Shown piece by piece: positions 6,715 through 11,197 of a stretch of 11,197 bases of DNA. The notes under the pieces are model-generated. The model saw only the letters and a list, made by a program, of their open reading frames with translations, did no database searches and was not told where the DNA came from. The stretch's first letter is position 1; every line of letters starts with the position of its first letter. Both the position numbers and the translations under genes were made by a program. Source of the DNA: an uncultured Prevotellaceae bacterium (GTDB lineage: Bacteria > Bacteroidota > Bacteroidia > Bacteroidales > Bacteroidaceae); NCBI GenBank assembly GCA_946403615.1, contig CAMJAO010000044.1:1-11197 (forward strand). The letters run 5' to 3'.

Positions 6715-7449
6715 ATGAGACAGATTAAGTTTTTGATGTTCGCCGCCATCATCGCCATCTGCGGCGTAATGAATGCACAAGCACAAGTGATGAAAGTCGC
6801 CGACTTGGAGAAGTATGCGAAAGAGAGATACGGCGCCAAATGGCTCGATGCCGCTATGACCCTCTCAGGAGGACTGACGCTCGACAAAAACGAGTCGCTG
6901 ACCTACCAGCAGGTAATCGAGGCCCCGGGCAAGACAAAAGAGCAACTCTACTTGGCACTCAACTATTGGGTCACTGCCACCTTCAAAGACAAACAGGCCA
7001 TCACTCTCAATGACAAAGATGCCGGTTGCATCATCATCTCGTCGACTATCCCTAATATAGCAGAACACACTGGTACAATCAACAAATATTCTATCAGCAT
7101 CACACCGATTATCCGCCTCGACATCAAACAAGGCAGAATTCGTGTCACTTACACTGTACAAAATTACGACATCATGGCCGACGTCAGCGGCGGATGGCTC
7201 AGTATGGTTGCTGCTGACCAAAGAACCTTCGGTGACTCAAAACGCAAGATGGACGATAAGACCAACGCTTCCCTTTATGACGAACAGTGGGAGATAGCCC
7301 ACCACTATCCTTTCATTGAAAAAGATCCGCAGAAACGCACTTGTGCCAAAGCCCTTGTGATGACTCACGCTTACTCTAACGCCATCATAGACAAGGTGGA
7401 AGAGGCTGTCAAGAACGGCATCGTAGGCAATGACGACGAAGACTGGTAA
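6715..7449 (+). CDS. Exported protein resembling DUF4468 (TBP-like fold) proteins
   Basis: The function is unknown. The 244-residue product begins with a clear signal peptide (MRQIKFLMFAAIIAICGVMN, then AQA|Q with cleavage after Ala23) and no lipobox cysteine, so it is probably periplasmic or secreted. Residues about 68-152 match the DUF4468 pattern as I remember it: APGKTKEQLYLALNYWVTATF, an internal KDAGCII segment, then paired strands ending IKQGRIRVTYTVQNYDI. DUF4468 proteins are common in Bacteroidota and lack a known role. The remaining C-terminal part includes YPFIEKDPQKRTCAKA and ends in an acidic GNDDEDW tail. The start at 6715 is chosen because the promoter at 6652-6682 puts the transcript start downstream of the alternative ATG at 6628, and because it gives a proper signal peptide. 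The gene stands alone with its own promoter. Confidence 0.8.
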   Translation: MRQIKFLMFAAIIAICGVMNAQAQVMKVADLEKYAKERYGAKWLDAAMTLSGGLTLDKNESLTYQQVIEAPGKTKEQLYLALNYWVTATFKDKQAITLNDKDAGCIIISSTIPNIAEHTGTINKYSISITPIIRLDIKQGRIRVTYTVQNYDIMADVSGGWLSMVAADQRTFGDSKRKMDDKTNASLYDEQWEIAHHYPFIEKDPQKRTCAKALVMTHAYSNAIIDKVEEAVKNGIVGNDDEDW

Positions 7450-7675
7450 AAAAGACTAATGTAGAATGGTCGCTTCGCAATGAAAAATAATGAATGACGA
7501 TAATAATAATACAAAAACAACACAATAACATCAATATATATCACAAAAGAAGAACAGCCCGACCATTCTACGACAAATAACTCCTCCAACAGCATGCTGA
7601 TTGGAGGAGTTATTTGTCGTAATAAAGTGGTTAGCGATCAGCAGAGACATTTAAGACCTTAATGGTCTCTATTCC
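7450..7675. other. 226-bp convergent spacer with nested inverted repeats
   Basis: No credible gene is seen. An A-rich, poorly structured segment is bracketed by a 12-bp perfect inverted repeat (GTAGAATGGTCG at 7461-7472, CGACCATTCTAC at 7560-7571). The second arm runs into a strong hairpin (7569-7621). The spacer lies between two convergent genes. Confidence 0.65.
7569..7621. terminator. Strong hairpin between convergent genes, probable bidirectional terminator
   Basis: Arms at 7569-7589 and 7601-7621 pair perfectly over 21 bp. The 11-base loop contains the self-complementary CAGCATGCTG, so the stem can continue almost to the tip. It lies about 120 bp after the stop of the 6715 gene and about 54 bp after the stop of the minus-strand DUF4435 gene. 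Neither strand has an immediate long U-tract. On the minus strand a T-rich stretch (TTCTTCTTTTG) begins about 12 bases on. The position suggests it ends transcription from both sides. Confidence 0.7.
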
Positions 7676-8746
7676 TCAAAGCGCATCAATCACTGCGGAG
7701 ACATCATCGTTAGTGGTGACGGGAGCGGAATCTTCTGCGGGTGCTGCGGGTGAAGTGGCTTGAAGGAATCGCTCGATGTCAGCTTTCAGACGCAGATAGG
7801 GCTTGGAGCGGAAATAACCGGTGTTTTTCTTCAACATCTGGACCACCGACGACATGCTGTGAGTGTAGCACGACAGTTCGTTTTGACGTTGTGTGCCATG
7901 CACCGCTTTATGGTTGATCTCATTCTCGCGCTCACGGCGCAATTTCTCACATATTTTGTTCATCATCGGCAGCACCACCTTGTCAAACACATGATGCCCT
8001 TGTATATAGAGGTAAGTCGTGTCGGGTGTGATACCGAGAGCCTTCAGTTCCTCTTTCAATGCGAGATACGACTCTTTGGCGTCGGGATTCTCACGTTGCA
8101 ATTGCATGACACGGCGCCCGACCTTCTGTCTGACATTGGAAATGCCCCGGTAGGGATTTTGCAAATTGAAATTGCCCGTTTCTATGACGCGGTTGAAGTC
8201 GGTGATAGAGAAATCATTGTGTTCGCCGCGGCGGTAATACCAGATGCTCCACACGAAGAGAGGAAACACCGCCTGAGAATACTGCGCAAACCAGTCGTCG
8301 AAGTCGAACACGAGGTGGTCGTTGAGTGTCACCATGACGCACACATCGTGCAACGAGGGCGCATAGCACTGGTAATTCTCAATGGCGTAGACGTAGGTGT
8401 GGAAGACGTAAGGATTGTCGATGATGTATTTCGACATGGGGTTGGTACCTTGCTCCAGAAAATCGTAATCGGCATCGACGCAGGCTATCATGTCGGCTCC
8501 CACCTTGTTTTTCACCATATTCATCAGCACCTGTTTCTTGCCTTTGCTCAGTTTCATCTTAGAGGGCAGCATCACCTCGAAATAGCGGGTGTCATCCTCG
8601 AACTCGCTGAGCACCATGCGCCAGAAATACACATCGTCGTAACTCTCCACATAAGCCACGATGCGTCGGCGCGCGCGTCTCGATCTGAGTCGGTTGGCGG
8701 CGTTGATATAATCTGATGATATGTTGTCGCGGAGCCGTTTAGCCAT
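7676..8746 (-). CDS. DUF4435 (TOPRIM-like) protein, possible effector partner of the adjacent ATPase
   Basis: The 356-residue product carries the DUF4435 pattern, a TOPRIM-related fold found in AriB of the PARIS anti-phage system. Visible candidates for the acidic metal site are Glu34 in YVESYDDVYFW and Asp91/Asp93 in CVDADYD. Next comes AIENYQCYAPSL (111-122), a DUF4435 hallmark, and a QGHHVFDKVV segment (249-258). The N-terminus is very basic (RLRSRRARRR), and the last 25 or so residues look disordered. The start at 8746 is chosen because it overlaps the ATPase stop by one base (TGATG) and gives MAKRLRDNIS; the frame is open to 8794, inside the ATPase gene. In PARIS, AriB is held by AriA and released as a nuclease on triggering. 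That this protein behaves so is inference from domains and gene order. All expected acidic residues are present and the gene is intact. Confidence 0.85.
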   Translation of the reverse strand: MAKRLRDNISSDYINAANRLRSRRARRRIVAYVESYDDVYFWRMVLSEFEDDTRYFEVMLPSKMKLSKGKKQVLMNMVKNKVGADMIACVDADYDFLEQGTNPMSKYIIDNPYVFHTYVYAIENYQCYAPSLHDVCVMVTLNDHLVFDFDDWFAQYSQAVFPLFVWSIWYYRRGEHNDFSITDFNRVIETGNFNLQNPYRGISNVRQKVGRRVMQLQRENPDAKESYLALKEELKALGITPDTTYLYIQGHHVFDKVVLPMMNKICEKLRRERENEINHKAVHGTQRQNELSCYTHSMSSVVQMLKKNTGYFRSKPYLRLKADIERFLQATSPAAPAEDSAPVTTNDDVSAVIDAL

Positions 8747-9567
8747 CAGTCTTGGTCTGTGATGTCCGACACTTCCGTCACGCTGTCCACCCACCCGTTC
8801 ATCACGACGGCGGGCGAATGGGTGGTAAGTATGATTTGCACGTTGGGGTTGAGTTCGAGCACAAGGTCAATCAATTGTTTTTGCCACTCGATATGGAGCG
8901 ACACCTCCGGCTCGTCCATGAAGAGCACGGCGTTTTGATTGTCCTGCACCAGCACGGTGAGCAGGATGGCGAGCATTTGTTTCTCACCGCTCGACAACTG
9001 ATAGGGCACCAGTGTCTCGCCTATCTGCGAGAAACGTATCTCGTTCTCCGTGCGCACAATTTTCTTGCCGGTATCGGCAAAAAGTTCATCAATAATATCT
9101 TGGAATCGCTTTTTAGGTGCGGAAAACTCTTGCGCTTTCATGGCCGCATCGGGGGCGCCGCTCTGCAATGCCTGAATAATCTTATTGCCGACATTCACCT
9201 GATAATCAAGGTATTTACGCTGCAACTGGAAAAGTTGCCAGTCGAGTTCGGTGGCGAGCGACAGGTCCATCTTGCCAATCATCTCATTGCTCATGAGCGG
9301 GCGGTCGAACGAGCGTATCACATCATAGCGTATCCACTTTGCCTCTGCGGGCGATACCCTCAGATGCACGCCTTTGAGCATGTGCGAGGGGAACTCTCCT
9401 CCGGCGGAAAGGCCTTTGACCACTTTGTTGATAATGGTACTCTTTCCCATTCCGTTGACACCGCTGAGGATATTCACATGGCGGTCCAAGTCCCATTTGA
9501 TATGTTTCTTGCCGCTCCAGAGAGAATCAATCTCTATCTGTTCGATATATTCCGCGTATTTTGACAT
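8746..9567 (-). CDS. ABC/OLD-type AAA family ATPase, short form, paired with DUF4435
   Basis: The 273-residue product is an ABC-head AAA ATPase of the AAA_15/AAA_21 type. Walker A is GVNGMGKST (36-44), with the ABC signature LSSGEKQ (191-197), Walker B and catalytic Glu in LFMDEPEVSLH (215-225), and the switch His240 in LTTHSP. All motifs are intact, so ATP hydrolysis is likely. A short helical insert (about 100-170) separates the lobes, with no long coiled coil. AriA of PARIS is, from memory, clearly longer (above 400 residues), so this is a minimal version. The frame extends to a TTG at 9588, but that codon lies within the -7 promoter element, so ATG 9567 (MSKYAEYIEQIEIDSLW) is the start. 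The stop overlaps the DUF4435 start by 1 bp. The pair probably forms an ATPase-effector defence module; an OLD/Septu-like unit is an alternative view. Confidence 0.88.
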   Translation of the reverse strand: MSKYAEYIEQIEIDSLWSGKKHIKWDLDRHVNILSGVNGMGKSTIINKVVKGLSAGGEFPSHMLKGVHLRVSPAEAKWIRYDVIRSFDRPLMSNEMIGKMDLSLATELDWQLFQLQRKYLDYQVNVGNKIIQALQSGAPDAAMKAQEFSAPKKRFQDIIDELFADTGKKIVRTENEIRFSQIGETLVPYQLSSGEKQMLAILLTVLVQDNQNAVLFMDEPEVSLHIEWQKQLIDLVLELNPNVQIILTTHSPAVVMNGWVDSVTEVSDITDQD

Positions 9568-9585
9568 AGGCACATAGTGTTTTTG

Positions 9586-9616
9586 CAAAGATAAACATTT
9601 TTTCTATTCGACACAA
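9586..9616 (-). promoter_or_regulatory. Bacteroidota-type promoter for the ATPase-DUF4435 operon
   Basis: Read on the minus strand, TATCTTTG (9593-9586) fits TAnnTTTG exactly. A TTG (9616-9614) lies 20 bp upstream as the -33 element. Transcription should begin near 9580, leaving a leader of roughly a dozen bases before ATG 9567. The -33 element lies inside one of the octamer repeats (9612-9619), so anything binding those repeats could block or aid this promoter. Confidence 0.8.
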
Positions 9617-9796
9617 GAACACAAGATATTTTTTCGACATAAGAACTTTTTTGGACATAAGAACAAAAGAACAAAAGGACAAAAGAACAAAAAAGAGAAA
9701 TAGGGATCCATGTACCCAAAAACATGTTCTTATGTCCTTTTCTCGGAAATTATATTCTTATGTCATTATGCTGAGAAGAAATAAGTCCTTATGTCA
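9610..9796. repeat. Cluster of GACATAAGAAC-type octamer repeats in facing orientation
   Basis: GACATAAGAAC or close variants occur on the plus strand at 9610-9620 (GACACAAGAAC), 9636-9646 and 9654-9664. On the minus strand they occur at 9726-9736, about 9755-9765 and 9786-9796 (the last two with changes). The copies at 9653-9665 and 9725-9737 form a 13-bp perfect inverted repeat around 59 bp. Contiguous octamers CATAAGAA, CAAAAGAA, CAAAAGGA, CAAAAGAA run from 9656 to 9687. CACAAGAA and CACAAGAT run from 9612 to 9627. Confidence 0.8.
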
Positions 9797-9815
9797 GAAA
9801 ATAAAAAACGTTCTA

Positions 9816-9848
9816 TTGGCATTGTATCAAAAATATTATGTACTTTTG
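9816..9848 (+). promoter_or_regulatory. Probable promoter for nhaD
   Basis: TACTTTTG (9841-9848) fits the -7 consensus TAnnTTTG. The best -33 candidate is TTG at 9816-9818, 22 bp upstream, slightly wider than usual. A TTG at 9822-9824 is closer, at 16 bp. The transcript would begin about 20 bp before ATG 9876, with an A-rich leader. Confidence 0.65.
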
Positions 9849-9875
9849 TCTCCAGAAACCAAAACCAAGAAAGAC

Positions 9876-11197
9876 ATGGCATCTTTGACTACTGCGATAG
9901 TTATCGTGTTTATCGTGGGTTATGTGTGCATAGCCCTGGAAAGTGTGTTGAAAATCAACAAGGCAGCCATTGCCCTGCTGATGTGTGTAGGTTGCTGGAC
10001 ACTGCTGATGCTGGCACCGGGAGCCTTCTACCCCGATGTGGCTGGCGACAACGTGTTGCATCATGTGGCCGAGGTGATAGAACATCACTTGGGCGATGCC
10101 GGCGGCACCCTTTTCTTCCTTATGGGCGCGATGACCATCGTCGAGATTGTTGACAGCAACGGCGGATTCAATTTCGTGCGCGACGCCATCAAGACGCGCT
10201 CGAAGCGCAAACTGATGTGGCGCATGGCTTTCATGACCTTCTTCCTCTCGGCCATTCTCGACAACCTGACCACATCGATTGTGATGATCATGGTGTTGCG
10301 CAAACTGGTGCAGGAGCGCAAGGAACGGCTCATCTACGCCGCCATGGTCATCATCGCGGCCAACTCGGGCGGTGCCTTCTCGCCCATTGGCGATGTCACC
10401 ACCATCATGCTGTGGATCAAGGGCGTCATCACCACACAGGGTGTCATCACCGAGATTTTCATCCCCTCGCTCATCTCGATGCTCGTGCCGGCACTGATAT
10501 TGCAATACTCGCTGAAAGGAAAGTTTGACAAGTCGCAAAACCTGCCTCACGCCGAAGTGAGCCATTTCACGCAGACCCAGCGCACCATCATCTTCTGGTT
10601 GGGTGTGGGCGGACTGGTGTTCGTGCCTATCTTTAAGACATTGACCCACCTGCCGCCGTTCATGGGCATATTGCTGGTGCTGGGCGTGCTGTGGACCGTG
10701 ACCGAGATATTCCATCACAACACCGACGAGGACGACACGATGGCGAAGCGTGTGAGCGACCTGCTTTCGCGTATCGACCTCTCCACAATTATGTTCTTCC
10801 TCGGCATTCTGATGGCTGTGGCAGTGCTGCAGGAGGTGGGTGTGCTGACGGCTCTGGGCCGTTCACTCGACGAGATGTCAGGCGGCAATCACTATCTGGT
10901 GACGGGCATCATCGGTGTGCTCTCGTCAATCGTCGATAACGTGCCTCTGGTGGCTGGTTGCATGGGCATGTATCCTGTGCAGGCAGTGGGCGATCTGGCC
11001 GTCGATGGCATCTTCTGGCAGTTGCTGGCCTATTGCGCGGGCGTGGGCGGTTCCATCCTCATCATCGGCTCTGCAGCCGGCGTGGTGGTCATGGGTTTGG
11101 AGAAAATTACCTTCGGCTGGTACCTGAAGCGCATCTCCTGGGTGGTCTTCGTGGGCTATATCGCCGGCATTCTCTCATACTGGGTTGTGGACCAGAT
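9876..11197 (+). CDS. nhaD: NhaD-type Na+/H+ antiporter (3' end outside window)
   Basis: This inner-membrane secondary transporter expels Na+ (and often Li+) in exchange for H+, supporting sodium tolerance and pH balance. The frame opens at ATG 9876 and runs off the window after 440 codons, close to full length for the family, so little is missing. Hydrophobic spans alternate throughout. Family marks are LSAILDNLTTSIVMIMV (Asp129 and Asn130), AANSGGAFSPIGDVTTIMLW (161-180, with Asp173) and SSIVDNVPLVAG (350-361, Asp354). The two 'DN' motifs in discontinuous helices are typical of NhaD/ArsB-like (IT superfamily) carriers. The N-terminus (MASLTTAIVIVFIVGYVCIALE) is a membrane span, and the start fits the promoter at 9816-9848. 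An ArsB or citrate-type carrier is less likely because of the NSGGAFSPIGD signature. Confidence 0.93.
   Translation, partial: MASLTTAIVIVFIVGYVCIALESVLKINKAAIALLMCVGCWTLLMLAPGAFYPDVAGDNVLHHVAEVIEHHLGDAGGTLFFLMGAMTIVEIVDSNGGFNFVRDAIKTRSKRKLMWRMAFMTFFLSAILDNLTTSIVMIMVLRKLVQERKERLIYAAMVIIAANSGGAFSPIGDVTTIMLWIKGVITTQGVITEIFIPSLISMLVPALILQYSLKGKFDKSQNLPHAEVSHFTQTQRTIIFWLGVGGLVFVPIFKTLTHLPPFMGILLVLGVLWTVTEIFHHNTDEDDTMAKRVSDLLSRIDLSTIMFFLGILMAVAVLQEVGVLTALGRSLDEMSGGNHYLVTGIIGVLSSIVDNVPLVAGCMGMYPVQAVGDLAVDGIFWQLLAYCAGVGGSILIIGSAAGVVVMGLEKITFGWYLKRISWVVFVGYIAGILSYWVVDQ

Larger units (their letters stand above)
9568..9875. other. 308-bp divergent intergenic region between the ATPase operon and nhaD
   Basis: No credible gene is seen. 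This AT-rich stretch holds the ATPase promoter (9586-9616), a cluster of octamer-type repeats in both orientations (9610-9796), a 13-bp perfect inverted repeat (9653-9665 and 9725-9737) and the nhaD promoter (-7 at 9841-9848). Both neighbouring genes are read outward from it. Confidence 0.75.

Noticed and set aside
7371..7595. 74-codon minus-strand hydrophobic frame
   Set aside because: It starts in the hairpin stem and overlaps the 3' end of the DUF4468-like gene; the hydrophobic look comes from AT-rich spacer.
7760..8716. Long 318-codon reading frame opposite the DUF4435 gene
   Set aside because: It is the antisense shadow of a gene with clear motifs; the translation is rich in His/Val/Arg with no domain.
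8747..8794. Longer DUF4435 protein starting within the ATPase gene
   Set aside because: The extra 16 residues are encoded out of frame over the ATPase C-terminus; the TGATG overlap start at 8746 is the natural coupled start.
8752..9564. Long 270-codon reading frame opposite the ATPase gene
   Set aside because: It mirrors the ATPase coding strand; the minus-strand protein has complete Walker and signature motifs, so this is a shadow.
9568..9588. TTG start for the ATPase at 9588
   Set aside because: The codon overlaps the -7 promoter element, so it is unlikely to be in the transcript; ATG 9567 is downstream of the expected transcript start.
9534..9725. 63-codon minus-strand frame through the octamer repeats
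   Set aside because: It is a by-product of the AT-rich repeats and overlaps the ATPase start and promoter.
9791..10153. 120-codon plus-strand reading frame over the start of nhaD
   Set aside because: It crosses the nhaD promoter and overlaps nhaD out of frame; its sequence is compositionally a shadow with no recognisable domain.
9813..10718. 301-codon minus-strand reading frame opposite nhaD
   Set aside because: The translation is His/Gln-rich and low in hydrophobics, a typical shadow of a membrane protein gene.

Overview
The window looks like a chromosomal segment of a Bacteroidales bacterium, most likely Prevotella or a close relative. Three signs support this. The promoters match the Bacteroidota pattern (a TTG or TTTG element near -33 and TAnnTTTG near -7) and not the E. 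coli -35/-10 pattern. Start codons lack Shine-Dalgarno sequences and follow A-rich leaders. The gene content also fits: a BspA-type leucine-rich surface protein, a DUF4468-like exported protein, and a dxs-trkA-trkH gene string. No tRNA, rRNA, insertion sequence or CRISPR array was seen.

Layout. Bases 1-3661 (+) hold a tight operon: the 3' part of dxs (isoprenoid precursor synthesis), then trkA and trkH (the regulatory and pore subunits of a K+ uptake system). dxs and trkA overlap by 4 bp, and trkA and trkH are 5 bp apart. A 119-bp spacer with a perfect 16-bp palindrome and six copies of an 8-bp tandem repeat leads into manA (3781-4740, type I phosphomannose isomerase). manA overlaps by 1 bp the start of a secreted BspA-like LRR protein (4740-6383). 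A 331-bp non-coding stretch follows, with a long hairpin, several inverted repeats and a good promoter. It precedes a small exported protein (6715-7449) that resembles DUF4468 proteins. A 226-bp stretch with a perfect 21-bp-stem hairpin separates it from the convergent minus-strand pair.

The minus-strand pair (9567 down to 7676) is the most interesting part. It encodes a short ABC/AAA-type ATPase followed, with a 1-bp stop/start overlap, by a DUF4435 (TOPRIM-like) protein. This is the domain pairing of the PARIS anti-phage system (AriA + AriB), but the ATPase is only 273 residues. The 308-bp divergent region between this pair and nhaD holds a cluster of degenerate octamer repeats arranged as facing inverted copies. 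One of them covers the -33 element of the ATPase promoter.

The window ends inside nhaD (9876 onward, +), an NhaD-type Na+/H+ antiporter that lacks only its C-terminal end. K+ uptake and Na+/H+ exchange genes thus flank the window, but nothing in the sequence shows that they are co-regulated.
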